Shown here: positions 9,124 through 18,962 of the stretch, piece after piece
Numbering within the stretch: the stretch's first letter is position 1
How the letters are laid out: each line of letters starts with the position of its first letter
Assembly (NCBI RefSeq): GCF_900106925.1
Contig: NZ_FNNZ01000007.1
Location: 124,001-188,000, forward strand
Direction: 5' to 3'
Origin: Thiocapsa roseopersicina
GTDB lineage: Bacteria; Pseudomonadota; Gammaproteobacteria; Chromatiales; Chromatiaceae
DNA: 64,000 nucleotides
Position numbers and translations under genes: made by a program
Notes under the pieces: generated by a model
Told to the model about the DNA's origin: nothing
Seen by the model: the letters and a program-made list of their open reading frames with translations, nothing else
The model's database searches: none

Positions 9124-9662
9124 GGAGAACGAACGACGACACCGAGGCATCGATGAATCCATCGATGCCGTTGCCGACCGGGCACCCGACCGGGCACCCG
9201 ACAGGGCACCCGACAGGGCACACGGGCGGGCTGGCCTTGGGCCATGCGCTCAAGATCCGCTCCATGGTCACGGTCGCCGGCGAATTCCTGCCCTTCATGT
9301 GGCCGATGCGCAACTTCATTCATCACAATCCGTTGAACGGGTTCGAGCATCTTCCGTTCGAGGAGGCGGTCGAGCAGGCCACCCGGCTCTTCCACGCACG
9401 CGGCTATCTGCGCAGAACCGACTATCAAGCGCTGATGCGGGACGGCCGGATCGATCCCGACATCATCGAGGACCTGGTCTCGGAGTTTCTGCAGGAATGG
9501 GCACCCCGTCATGGCACCTCGGAGGACGACGCAGAAGGGCTGGATCTGAAACGCATCCTGGTCACGCTCATGACCCGGATGGATCAGCCGAGCGTGGGCA
9601 ACGCCTACCCGAGCGCGGATGCGATCCTGGCCCGGCTTCGCCCGTCGGCGGATCAGCCATGA
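9120..9662 (+). CDS. dabA: DabA (DUF2309), N-terminal polypeptide
   Basis: First part of a DabA protein. The frame carries the DUF2309 N-terminal signature FMWPMRNFIHHNPLNGFEHL followed by a helical region (EEAVEQATRLFHARGYLRR), but ends after 180 residues. Its TGA overlaps the ATG of the next frame in ATGA. DabA is normally one protein that includes both regions. The start is either the GTG at 9120 (GGAGG 7 bases upstream, overlapping the previous stop) or the ATG at 9153. Near the N-terminus four TGHP-like repeats give a His-rich tail. Natural split with translational coupling, or a frameshift: see findings. Confidence 0.8.
   Translation: MRRTNDDTEASMNPSMPLPTGHPTGHPTGHPTGHTGGLALGHALKIRSMVTVAGEFLPFMWPMRNFIHHNPLNGFEHLPFEEAVEQATRLFHARGYLRRTDYQALMRDGRIDPDIIEDLVSEFLQEWAPRHGTSEDDAEGLDLKRILVTLMTRMDQPSVGNAYPSADAILARLRPSADQP
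9177..9227 (+). repeat. 12-bp tandem repeat coding TGHP units
   Basis: Four consecutive 12-base units of the form ACCGGGCACCCG, with slight variation in the last, encode Thr-Gly-His-Pro repeats near the start of the DabA N-terminal frame. Such repeats can change copy number by slippage without changing the frame. Confidence 0.9.
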
Positions 9663-12460
9663 AGATGCTCGACAAGGCCCTGATCGGGGTTCGGTGGACG
9701 CTTTACGATCTCGTCGACCGACTCTACGGCACCCGGATCAACGCGACCCTGAACGAGCTGCAGATCAAGGGCTGCATGGATTTTCTGGACGAAGGGCAAT
9801 CGGTCTGGCGTATGCCCGGCCGGCGGCAAGGGATGTTCCGCGCCTGGAGCCATATCGCCAAACGCAACAGTCGTCTGCGTCTGCACGGGCTCGATGTCGG
9901 CGGGATCCTCGCGCAGGCGGATCAACCGGAGGCGGCGATCGATCTGGTCATGACACGCCTGCAGATCCCCGAGCGACTCTGGATGGATTATTTCGCCCTC
10001 GAGCTCTCCAAGCTCCATGGCTGGGCCGGCTTCGTGCGTTGGCGTGCACAGGCGAAGGACTACTACTGGCAGGACCGCAATCCGGCGGACCTGGTCGATT
10101 TCATCGCCATTCGACTCGTCCTCTCCCTACCCTTGATCGAAGAGGCCGCCAAGCAACACCAGCGTGACTTCAGCTACCCGGCCTGGGTCCGGTGCCTGGA
10201 GGAACGCCCGCACGAATGCCTGTTGCGCCATGAGCTGCATTCGGGCGCCATCCTCCCCGACTATGCCCACCGGGTGGAGGTCGCGCTCGACAGCAGCGAC
10301 GCCGGCCGAATCAAGACACTCTCTCAGGACTACGCGCGCGAGAAGACCGCACGCGAGGCGGCCACGCGTGCGCTGCGCCTGCAGGAGCTCTGCGAGCGTG
10401 CCGGCATCCCGCGCGCCGAGCTGGCCGGGAAGCGTTCCGGTGCGCTGCGCCAGATGATCGACGCGGTCTACGCTTTCCGGTCGCACGAAGGCTTCGTCTG
10501 GACGCAGGCGCTGGAACGCACCTACATCCGCGCCCTGCTCGCCAAGCTGGCAAAGCATCGCGGAGCGACGGCGGATCCATCGGCGGCGGATCCATCGGCG
10601 CGGGCCGTCCCGACCGAGCCGCGCCGCGACGGCTCCGACATCCAAGCGCTCTTCTGCATCGATGTGCGTTCCGAGCGACTGCGGCGCCAGCTCGAGCAGC
10701 TCGGTCATTACGAGACCTTCGGTGTGGCCGGCTTCTTCGGGGTTCCCGTGAACTTCATCGAGCTCGGCAAGGGCCACGAGGCCGCGCTCTGTCCGGCCAT
10801 CGTCACGCCGAACAATGTCGCGCTGGAGATGCCCCACCGGCATGCCGGACACGGGCATGAGGGGCATTCGCTGTTTCACCTTGCCACCGAGGTCGTGCAC
10901 GACCTCAAGAGTACCGTCCTCGCGCCCTATATCACGGTCGAGGCGGTCGGACTGCTGTTCGGCTTCGACATGGTCGGCAAGACCCTGGCGCCTGCCGCCT
11001 ACAACACCTGGCGCAGGACGCTCGACAACGGCAAACAGCCGACACGACTGATGATCGACAAGATCTCCAGGGACGACGCACTCGATCTCATCGCGACGCT
11101 TCAGGACGAGATGGTCGTCCGCGCGGTCGATCGGCATTTCGGGGTTAAACGCGAGGCCATCACGACCGGCATGATCCGCGAGCTGCGCGAGATCGCGCTC
11201 GGTCAGGCCCATGCACCGAGCGACTTCGCCCGCCGCTTCGACCTCGATGCCGCCGCCGAGACCCTATTCCTGACCAGTCTGCGTCTGGAATACGGCCTGA
11301 ATCCCGATCAGGCCAAGATTCAGCTCGAGCATCTGGCGCGGATCGGGTTTCGCATCGAACGTCAGGCCCTGTTGGTCGGCAACCTGCTCAAGACGATCGG
11401 CTTGGTCGAGGGCTTCGCGAAGATCGTCCTGGTGGTCGGACACGGAAGCAGCTCGCAAAACAACCCGTACGAGTCGGCATTGGACTGCGGGGCCTGCGGC
11501 GGCGACCGGGGGCTGGTGAATGCCCGCATCTTCGCGGCGATGGCGAATCGGCGCGAGGTGCGCGATCGGCTCGCCGAACGGGGTATCCGCATCCCGGAGG
11601 AGACCTGGTTCATCCCTGCCCTGCACGACACGACCACCGACGAGACCTCACTCTACGACATCGACCAACTGCCGCCCGGCCGGCTGACTCAGCTCACCCG
11701 CATCCAGGAGGATCTGGCCGCCGCCGGCCGACTCTGCGCGCGGGAACGCTGCGTCGACATGGGGGAGACCGGGGTAGATTCTTCCGAAGCGGCCGCGCGT
11801 CGGGTCAAGCGCCACGCCATGGATTGGACCCAGGTGCGCCCGGAATGGGGTCTATCGAAGAACGCCTCCTTCATCATCGGCAGCCGCGCCCTCACGCGCG
11901 CCCTCGATCTCGAGGGTCGCGCCTTCCTGCATTCCTACGACCACCGCCAGGACCCCTCGGGCGAGTTGCTTGTCGGCATCCTCTCCGGCCCTCTGATTGT
12001 CGCCCAATGGATCAACATGGAGCACTACTTCTCGGCGGTCGACAACGAGGTCTTCGGCAGCGGCAGCAAGATCTACCACAACGTGGTCGGCCGCTTCGGC
12101 GTGATGACGGGCAACGTCGGCGATCTGCGCACCGGCCTTCCGGCACAGACCGTGCTGAAGGGCGACCGACCCTACCATCAGCCGATGCGCTTGATCACCC
12201 TGATCGAGGCGCCGCTGTCCAGCGTCCGGGACGCTTTGGCCAGGGTCTACAAGGTCCGCAATCTCGTTGAAAACGATTGGGTGCGCCTCTTGGTCCTGGA
12301 TCCCGTGACCGATTGCGTCTCGCTCTTCGAGCATGGCCGCTGGAGCGCACAGTCCTGGCCACCCGGAGCAGACCGCAGGACGAAGGCGCAGAGACCCGTC
12401 GGCGCTAAACCGGCTCGGAGACCTCGAAAACGCGTCGCAACCCTGGAGACATCGCCATGA
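9659..12460 (+). CDS. dabA: DabA (DUF2309), catalytic polypeptide
   Basis: Main part of the DAB inorganic-carbon accumulation protein, 933 residues from the ATG at 9659. DabA is a cytoplasmic beta-carbonic-anhydrase-like zinc protein that works with membrane DabB to trap CO2 as bicarbonate. The four ligand and active-site residues known in the family are visible: C333 and D335 in FCIDVRSE, and H595 and C610 in VGHGSSSQNNPYESALDC, with the H-to-C spacing of 15 found in Halothiobacillus DabA. The catalytic core is therefore intact although the first 170 or so residues lie on a separate frame. The stop overlaps the PII-like gene start (ATGA). Confidence 0.92.
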   Translation: MKMLDKALIGVRWTLYDLVDRLYGTRINATLNELQIKGCMDFLDEGQSVWRMPGRRQGMFRAWSHIAKRNSRLRLHGLDVGGILAQADQPEAAIDLVMTRLQIPERLWMDYFALELSKLHGWAGFVRWRAQAKDYYWQDRNPADLVDFIAIRLVLSLPLIEEAAKQHQRDFSYPAWVRCLEERPHECLLRHELHSGAILPDYAHRVEVALDSSDAGRIKTLSQDYAREKTAREAATRALRLQELCERAGIPRAELAGKRSGALRQMIDAVYAFRSHEGFVWTQALERTYIRALLAKLAKHRGATADPSAADPSARAVPTEPRRDGSDIQALFCIDVRSERLRRQLEQLGHYETFGVAGFFGVPVNFIELGKGHEAALCPAIVTPNNVALEMPHRHAGHGHEGHSLFHLATEVVHDLKSTVLAPYITVEAVGLLFGFDMVGKTLAPAAYNTWRRTLDNGKQPTRLMIDKISRDDALDLIATLQDEMVVRAVDRHFGVKREAITTGMIRELREIALGQAHAPSDFARRFDLDAAAETLFLTSLRLEYGLNPDQAKIQLEHLARIGFRIERQALLVGNLLKTIGLVEGFAKIVLVVGHGSSSQNNPYESALDCGACGGDRGLVNARIFAAMANRREVRDRLAERGIRIPEETWFIPALHDTTTDETSLYDIDQLPPGRLTQLTRIQEDLAAAGRLCARERCVDMGETGVDSSEAAARRVKRHAMDWTQVRPEWGLSKNASFIIGSRALTRALDLEGRAFLHSYDHRQDPSGELLVGILSGPLIVAQWINMEHYFSAVDNEVFGSGSKIYHNVVGRFGVMTGNVGDLRTGLPAQTVLKGDRPYHQPMRLITLIEAPLSSVRDALARVYKVRNLVENDWVRLLVLDPVTDCVSLFEHGRWSAQSWPPGADRRTKAQRPVGAKPARRPRKRVATLETSP
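10571..10600 (+). repeat. Perfect 15-bp duplication inside dabA
   Basis: GCGGATCCATCGGCG occurs twice in tandem and encodes ADPSAADPSA. It lies just upstream of the zinc-binding FCIDVRSE motif, in what is probably a flexible linker, and keeps the frame. Confidence 0.9.
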
Positions 12461-12786
12461 ACGCACTCACGGTCGCCGCGATGAAAAAGCTCGAGATCAT
12501 CGTGGAAGGCGAGCAACAAGGCTTCGTGGTCGATCTGCTCGATCGCGCCGGTGCCAGCGGCTATACGATCCTCCATAACCTGTCCGGAAAAGGCACCCAC
12601 GGCGTCCACAAGGGACATCTGATGTTCAATGACGACTCGGTGCTCGTCATGATCATGACTGCCGTTCCCGAGGATCTCGTCGGTCCGATCCTGGAGGGTT
12701 TGACGCCCTTCTTCAATAAGCACATGGGTGTCGTGCTCACCTCCGATATCCAGGTCAGCCGAATGGTAAAGATGCAGACCGATTGA
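12457..12786 (+). CDS. PII-like regulator of the dab operon
   Basis: Protein of 109 residues with a PII-like ferredoxin fold pattern: MKKLEIIVEGEQQGFVVDLLDRAGASGYT, then a Gly/His-rich loop (SGKGTHGVHKG) where PII proteins carry the T-loop. Its ATG overlaps the dabA stop in ATGA, so expression is tied to DabA. PII-like proteins such as CPII occur next to bicarbonate transporters and DAB operons and bind adenine nucleotides and bicarbonate. By inference this one senses energy or carbon status and regulates the DAB complex. It lacks the uridylylation-loop sequence of true GlnB. Confidence 0.85.
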   Translation: MNALTVAAMKKLEIIVEGEQQGFVVDLLDRAGASGYTILHNLSGKGTHGVHKGHLMFNDDSVLVMIMTAVPEDLVGPILEGLTPFFNKHMGVVLTSDIQVSRMVKMQTD

Positions 12787-12840
12787 GACGCCGAGCATGT
12801 GTATCCGGCCTAGACGACCCCTTTTCTGCGTGTCCTCCCT

Positions 12841-12859
12841 GTCTCGATTCAAGCGAGAC
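12841..12859 (+). other. Small hairpin after the dab operon
   Basis: GTCTCG and CGAGAC form a 6-base-pair stem with a 7-base loop, just upstream of the strong terminator. It may be part of the 3' end structure of the dab transcript. Confidence 0.45.
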
Positions 12860-12866
12860 GTTTGAT

Positions 12867-12892
12867 AGCCCGGCGCCCGCCGGGCTTTTTTT
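12867..12892 (+). terminator. Rho-independent terminator of the dab operon
   Basis: AGCCCGGC-GCCC-GCCGGGCT forms a GC-rich stem followed by a run of seven or more T residues. It lies about 80 bases after the PII-like gene stop and closes the dab operon. Confidence 0.92.
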
Positions 12893-13068
12893 GCTGATCA
12901 GTGATCCGAAATACGGCAGCCGAGGGATCGGTTCGAAGAGCGCATTGCGTTGGGTCGGAAATCCGAGAAAAAGCATGATCGAATTCGATACCTACCATCG
13001 CGGATCGGAATAGGTGGTCGACGAAAAACAGAGTATGTTGGTGCACAATATCAACGGGGAGCCTTCCA

Positions 13069-13272
13069 ATGACAGACATCCTGCACGAGCCGCATAAGCC
13101 TCAGTTCGAATCCGCGCCGAATCAAGCCCGCAAGGCTGCCACGGTGGAAGAAGCCTGGGCCGCAGCGGAAGAGTTGAAACCGATGGTCGGGCAGGTGCGC
13201 AAGTTCGACAAAGTGCGGCGCTCCGACATCTCGGCCCGAGGCAAGATGGCGCTGCCCCCGGACCAACGCTGA
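13069..13272 (+). CDS. Small hypothetical protein, 67 residues
   Basis: Short frame starting ATG at 13069 with GGGGAG eight bases upstream. The hydrophilic product starts MTDILHEPHKPQ and has Ala/Glu/Lys-rich helical sequence (VEEAWAAAEELKPMVGQVRKF), which looks like real protein. No family was recognised. It stands alone after the dab terminator, so it has its own promoter. Confidence 0.6.
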   Translation: MTDILHEPHKPQFESAPNQARKAATVEEAWAAAEELKPMVGQVRKFDKVRRSDISARGKMALPPDQR

Positions 13273-13530
13273 CACCCGCGGCCGACCACGCCCGCGCGAT
13301 CGATAGGTTCGAAACCGGATTTCCTCGAGTCCTCGTCGGAAACGAGACCTCGGTCGCGATTGCAGTCCTCGCGCTGACATAGGCTCTAGTCACAGAGACA
13401 GGAACAGCGGAGTCGAAGTGAATCGCCCCCCAAAGCGGGAAAGCTCCGAACGCTCGACCTGCCGATCGCGACCGAAAGCAAGGAACGACACAACGTCCTT
13501 GCGATCGTGTCACCCGACGGGAGCAGTGTC

Positions 13531-13722
13531 ATGACGTATACGTATCAGTTGTTCGGTGCAATGACGGGATGGTCTTTTTTCTATGGATGCATGCTCGGAA
13601 TGGCGTCGCCCGCGACCTACCTCCGGACACAAGCTCGGATTGATCCCGTCGACAGCGATGATACATTGGTGATGAGCGCCCGAAGCCGCACACCGGGCCT
13701 TTCAGCGGAAGAGCCGGTTTGA
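13531..13722 (+). CDS. Possible small protein with one hydrophobic segment
   Basis: Frame of 63 codons from the ATG at 13531, with GGGAG about 7 bases upstream. Residues 1-30 (MTYTYQLFGAMTGWSFFYGC and on) are hydrophobic enough for one membrane helix; the rest is polar. No homologue was recognised. It could be a real small membrane protein or a chance frame. Confidence 0.4.
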   Translation: MTYTYQLFGAMTGWSFFYGCMLGMASPATYLRTQARIDPVDSDDTLVMSARSRTPGLSAEEPV

Positions 13723-13805
13723 TTCATTGGCGATGAGAAGCGAGCGCATGTTGTAGTCACCGCCACAGGCGAGCACTCGATACACACGGAAAAACAATTC
13801 CGATA

Positions 13806-13843
13806 AACAAAAGGCCACGCACCCCTTCGGATGCATGGCCTTT
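13806..13843 (-). terminator. Terminator downstream of ilvC
   Basis: On the minus strand AAAGGCCATGCATCC pairs with GGGTGCGTGGCCTTTT around a GAAG loop and is followed by a T-rich stretch. It lies about 60 bases after the ilvC stop and fits a rho-independent terminator for the ilvBNC transcript. Confidence 0.85.
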
Positions 13844-13899
13844 CATGTCTCGCAGGATTCGATAGACCGAATCCGGCGAAGGCGTTGGGTTGCAGTCGA

Positions 13900-14985
<1,086 letters not shown>

Positions 14986-15057
14986 TCACTCGGATCCGAT
15001 CCGGGACTGTGAACCGCAACCGCGCAAGCAGCTCAATCCAGGAAATTGATTGAATAC

Positions 15058-15145
15058 TTAAACCGCGTCCGCCACAGAGGCGACGGACAGGGGCCACACC
15101 GAGCGAACAGGAAAGCGGCTCATGTCGCACGAAGACGCGGTTTAA
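15058..15145. repeat. Dispersed TTAAACCGCG repeat, copy 1
   Basis: An 88-base unit bounded by TTAAACCGCGTC and GACGCGGTTTAA, an inverted repeat of about 12 bases. It lies between ilvN and ilvC, and its right end supplies the TAA stop codon of ilvN (15142-15144). The interior does not closely match the other copies. Confidence 0.85.
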
Positions 15146-15633
15146 ATGGTGAGGCCCTTGTCGCCGCGCGAGATGCCGGTTGGACCCGAACGGACGACCT
15201 CGACGATCAGTCCCTCCGGCACGGCGTCGATGAAGGCATCCAATTTCTTGGATGCCCCGGTCAGTTCGATCACATAGCTGGTGTCCGTCACATCGATGAT
15301 CTTGGCACGGAAGATCTCGGTCAGGCGCTTGAGCTCCTCGCGGTCATGCCGCTCGGCGCGCACCTTGATCATCATCATCTCGCGCTCGATGTGCGGACCC
15401 TCGGACAGATCGAGCAGCTTCACGGTGTCGATCAGCTTGTTCAGCTGCTTCTTGATCTGCTCGACCACGTCGTCGTTGCCCGTGGTGACCAGGGTCATCC
15501 GCGAGAGCGTGGGGTCATCCGTCGGGGCGACGGTCAGTGATTCGATGTTGTAGCCACGGGCCGAGAAGAGCCCGGCGACGCGCGAGAGTGCGCCCGCCTC
15601 GTTCTCCAGCAGCACGGCGATGATATGTCTCAT
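15142..15633 (-). CDS. ilvN: Acetolactate synthase small (regulatory) subunit
   Basis: Regulatory subunit of 163 residues, the usual length of IlvH/IlvN. It opens with an ACT domain (MRHIIAVLLENEAGALSRVAGLFSARGYNIESL in family terms: the valine-binding fold) followed by the C-terminal domain that activates the large subunit. It lies 31 bases downstream of ilvB. Its stop codon lies inside a dispersed repeat, as noted in that entry. Confidence 0.96.
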   Translation of the reverse strand: MRHIIAVLLENEAGALSRVAGLFSARGYNIESLTVAPTDDPTLSRMTLVTTGNDDVVEQIKKQLNKLIDTVKLLDLSEGPHIEREMMMIKVRAERHDREELKRLTEIFRAKIIDVTDTSYVIELTGASKKLDAFIDAVPEGLIVEVVRSGPTGISRGDKGLTI

Positions 15634-15664
15634 GTCTTAAGATCTCTTTCGCTCGGGACGCGGT

Positions 15665-17452
15665 CTAGGCCAGCTCGCGATCCGACAGACTCGGTGCCAG
15701 GTGCATCTCGTGGTGACCTTTGCCGGCAGCGATCATCGGGTAGACGTTTTCGGTCGGATCCACGATGACGTCCATGAACACGAGACGATTCTTCATCGCG
15801 AACGCTTCGGTCATCGCGGCCTCCAGATCGGCCGGCTGGTCGACACGCATGCCGACATGTCCGAAGCTCTCGGCGAGCTTCACGAAGTCCGGCAGGGCAT
15901 CGACATAGGAGTTCGAGTAGCGGCTTTCATAGAAGAACTCCTGCCACTGACGCACCATGCCCATGTAGCCGTTGTTGAGCAGGATCACCTTCACGGGCAG
16001 TCCGTACTGAAGGCAGGTGGCCAGCTCCTGTATGCACATAAGGATGCTCGCCTCCCCGGAGATGCAGGCGACCTGCGCATCCGGAAACGCCAGTTGCACT
16101 CCCATCGCCGCGGGCAGACCGAAGCCCATGGTCCCCAGACCGCCCGAATTGATCCAACGCCGCGGCTTGTCGAACGGATAGAACTGGGCGGCAAACATCT
16201 GATGCTGACCCACGTCCGAGGTCAGATAGAGATCGCCGCCGGTCACCTTGTAGAGTGTTTCCACCGCGAACTGCGGCTTGATGGCCGTGCTGTTGCGGTC
16301 GTAGCGCATGCAGTCCACCGCACGCCACTCGGCGATCTTGGACCACCAATCGGCAACCGGATGCTCGTCGGGGCGCGGGGCCAGCTCGCGATAGAGCTTG
16401 ATCATGTCGGAGAGCACGTTGGCCACCTGTCCCACGATCGGGACATGCACCTTCACGTTTTTGGAGATCGAGGAGGGATCCACGTCGACATGGATGATCT
16501 TCGCATGCGGGCAGAAATGCTCGATCTTGCCGGTGACCCGATCGTCGAAGCGCGCGCCGATGGCGATCAAGACATCGGTCTCGTGCATCGCCATGTTCGC
16601 CTCGTAGGTCCCGTGCATCCCGAGCATGCCGATGAACTGCGGATCGGTCATCGGATAGGCGCCGAGCCCCATCAGCGTGCTGGTGACGGGAAAACCGGTC
16701 ATGCGGACGAAGTCCGTCAACTGCGCCGATGCCTCGCCGAGCACCACGCCGCCGCCGGTGTAAAAGACCGGCCGCTTGGCTTGGAGGATCAGATCGACGG
16801 CCTTGCGGATCTGCCCCGGATGCCCTTTGAGCACCGGGTTGTATGAGCGCATCTTCACATCGCGCGGATAGTCGTACGGGATCTTGATGTTCGGATCCGT
16901 CACGTCCTTCGGGATATCGACCACCACGGGTCCGGGCCGACCGCTCATCGCGATATAGAATGCCTTGCGGATGGTCACTGCGAGGTCACGCACGTCTTTG
17001 ACGAGGAAGTTGTGCTTCACGCAGGGCCGGGTGATGCCGACCGTGTCGACCTCCTGGAAGGCATCGCTGCCGATGACCGGGGTGGGCACCTGACCGGTCA
17101 GGATCACCATCGGGATGGAGTCCATGTAGGCCGTCGCGATACCGGTAACCGCGTTGGTCGCACCGGGGCCGGACGTCACCAGACAGACGCCGCACTTGCC
17201 GGTCGCACGCGCGTAGCCGTCCGCGGCGTGCGAGGCACCCTGCTCGTGACGCACCAGGATATGCTTGACGGACTCCTGCCGAAACAGGGCGTCGTAGATG
17301 TGCAGCACGGCGCCGCCGGGATAGCCGAAGACGAACTCGACGCCTTCGTCGGCGAGCGCCTGAATGACGATCTCGGCCCCGCTCAGCTCGACACCACTCC
17401 GCTCCGGCCGCTCCGGCTCGGCCCCATCGAGTTGCGCTTCAGACAGTGCCAC
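15665..17452 (-). CDS. ilvB: Acetolactate synthase large subunit
   Basis: Thiamine-diphosphate enzyme of 595 residues that condenses pyruvate with pyruvate or 2-oxobutyrate. The catalytic Glu lies in VRHEQGASHAADGYAR. The FAD and central domain is intact. The thiamine-binding motif reads SGEAS then NNGYMGMVRQWQ, a GE-type variant that also occurs in other gammaproteobacterial enzymes. The GTG start at 17452 has GGAGG 8 bases upstream. It is the first gene of ilvB-ilvN-ilvC. No leader-peptide attenuator rich in Leu, Val or Ile codons was seen upstream. Confidence 0.96.
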   Translation of the reverse strand: MALSEAQLDGAEPERPERSGVELSGAEIVIQALADEGVEFVFGYPGGAVLHIYDALFRQESVKHILVRHEQGASHAADGYARATGKCGVCLVTSGPGATNAVTGIATAYMDSIPMVILTGQVPTPVIGSDAFQEVDTVGITRPCVKHNFLVKDVRDLAVTIRKAFYIAMSGRPGPVVVDIPKDVTDPNIKIPYDYPRDVKMRSYNPVLKGHPGQIRKAVDLILQAKRPVFYTGGGVVLGEASAQLTDFVRMTGFPVTSTLMGLGAYPMTDPQFIGMLGMHGTYEANMAMHETDVLIAIGARFDDRVTGKIEHFCPHAKIIHVDVDPSSISKNVKVHVPIVGQVANVLSDMIKLYRELAPRPDEHPVADWWSKIAEWRAVDCMRYDRNSTAIKPQFAVETLYKVTGGDLYLTSDVGQHQMFAAQFYPFDKPRRWINSGGLGTMGFGLPAAMGVQLAFPDAQVACISGEASILMCIQELATCLQYGLPVKVILLNNGYMGMVRQWQEFFYESRYSNSYVDALPDFVKLAESFGHVGMRVDQPADLEAAMTEAFAMKNRLVFMDVIVDPTENVYPMIAAGKGHHEMHLAPSLSDRELA

Positions 17453-17596
17453 CTCGGTGACCTCCGATCAGTCCCAAAAGGGTTCAAAAGCGGTCGAAGT
17501 TACCGCGATCGGCGCAGCTGGTCAAGCAAGGCGCGGATTCGCGGATTCGATCCCACAGTGCCGCTGCGACCGAGCCGCCGGGCCGACTAAGTCGAT

Positions 17597-18652
17597 TCAA
17601 CGGCAACGCGTCGGGCGTAACTGGCTCAGTCTGGTTGCAGGGAGACCGTAGGCGCAGTCATGGACGTCCTGAAGAAAACCCAGCTCGTCCCAGGCATCCT
17701 CCGGCCAGCCTCCCGGCTCGACCCGACTGCCCAGCGTCAGGTCCTGGAACGCGAGATCGAACGCCTCCGGGTCACCCCACACCATACGTAGACTTCTCAA
17801 GGCATCGGGAAAACGCGACTCCAAGACCGAAGTGTCGCTGTGATCATCGAGCACCAGATCTTCCGTCGGCCGGGCGAAATGCATCGCGCGCAGCCAATCC
17901 GGGGCACCCGCAAAACTGGACTCGGGGTCCTTCCACACCGGGGGAAGCTGCTCGATCAAGAGGTCGACGAATGTCTTGATCGCCGGTGTCGGATGCTCGA
18001 ATCCGAGCTCGAGGCCGAACAGCTCCGACTGGGCAAATCCATCCACATTGACCCGCTCGACCTCGCGCACCCGTGCCCGCAAGCGAAGGCCGGGCAGACC
18101 ATCCGCGCCGCGAATCGCGAGACGGATGCTCTGGCCCGCCTCGTAGGCCTCGAAGACCGTGATGCTCAGACGCCCGGCCGCGATCTGCTCGAGCATCTCG
18201 CGCATCGCTGCGGCATCCTCGACCACAACCTCGAGCTCGCGCACCAGCGCGCCTGCGTCCCGGACAGTCGAGTCATCCGCCGCATCGAGCATCTTCAAGA
18301 GCTTTTCCAACCGAGCTTGGCTGCGCGGCGAGAGGCTCGCGAACCGCACCGCAACCTGGTGATGGCCGGACCCCAGCCGCTGCGCCCGCACGACCTCGGC
18401 ATCGATCGCAACCTTTTCGTGGCCTCGCCAGGGAAACATCAAGCGGAGCGTCCCGGTCAAGGAGGCGAGCGGCACTGCGACGACGAACTGTGCACCGCCC
18501 CAGGAAATGTCCTGGTTCATCGCGGTGATCGGCTCGGTGAGCTTCGGCAAGAAGACCTGGATGGGGATGCGCACGGAGATGCGGCGCTGGGTCCTCCGGT
18601 TCGCAAGCGAAGCCGTAGGGCTTGGATTGGAATCCTCTGATCGCTTTGTCAT
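17597..18652 (-). CDS. PilZ-domain protein
   Basis: Protein of 351 residues from the ATG at 18652 ([11 protein letters not shown]). Residues about 20-120 match a PilZ domain, the c-di-GMP receptor fold: [16 protein letters not shown] supplies the Arg-rich switch and DISWGGAQF the second motif (D/NxSxxG). The remaining 230 residues are helical, with no recognised domain. The frame is open upstream to 18997, but that part would overlap the proS promoter and is not protein-like. Role inferred: c-di-GMP-dependent control of surface behaviour or exopolysaccharide. Confidence 0.82.
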   Translation of the reverse strand: MTKRSEDSNPSPTASLANRRTQRRISVRIPIQVFLPKLTEPITAMNQDISWGGAQFVVAVPLASLTGTLRLMFPWRGHEKVAIDAEVVRAQRLGSGHHQVAVRFASLSPRSQARLEKLLKMLDAADDSTVRDAGALVRELEVVVEDAAAMREMLEQIAAGRLSITVFEAYEAGQSIRLAIRGADGLPGLRLRARVREVERVNVDGFAQSELFGLELGFEHPTPAIKTFVDLLIEQLPPVWKDPESSFAGAPDWLRAMHFARPTEDLVLDDHSDTSVLESRFPDALRSLRMVWGDPEAFDLAFQDLTLGSRVEPGGWPEDAWDELGFLQDVHDCAYGLPATRLSQLRPTRCR

Positions 18653-18962
18653 TGTCACACTCGAATCGAATCCGACCCGAGATGCCTTCGGATCGCGACG
18701 GTGTCGGGGTTGCCGACGCCAAAGGAGGCGCCACCGAAAAGCAGCGACACATCCCTGCTGCGCGCGCGACATCGGTTTGGCGGACGTTCCCGAAGTCATC
18801 GCCCAGTATATATCGGGTGTTCCGAGATGGTGCACAGAGCCACATCGAGACCCGGCATCGACGCCCTCCGGGCCGGGCCGGCGGATTCCCACCATCCCGC
18901 GGTTGTTTCGATACTGGTTGAACAATACACTTCGCGCCTTTACGCCGCCGATAGTCCTGCCG
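18653..18962. other. Divergent promoter gap, pilZ gene / proS
   Basis: About 310 bases between two divergent genes, presumably with both promoters. An AT-rich TATATAT lies at 18807-18813, but no well-spaced -35 box goes with it. No other feature was seen. Confidence 0.4.

Noticed and set aside
8879-9658. Upstream extension of the second dabA frame to 8879
   Set aside because: The extension overlaps the previous two genes in another frame and is Arg/Ser/Pro-rich; the ATG at 9659 overlaps the previous stop.
17453-17596. Leader-peptide attenuator before ilvB
   Set aside because: No short frame rich in Leu, Ile or Val codons and no terminator/antiterminator pair were found.
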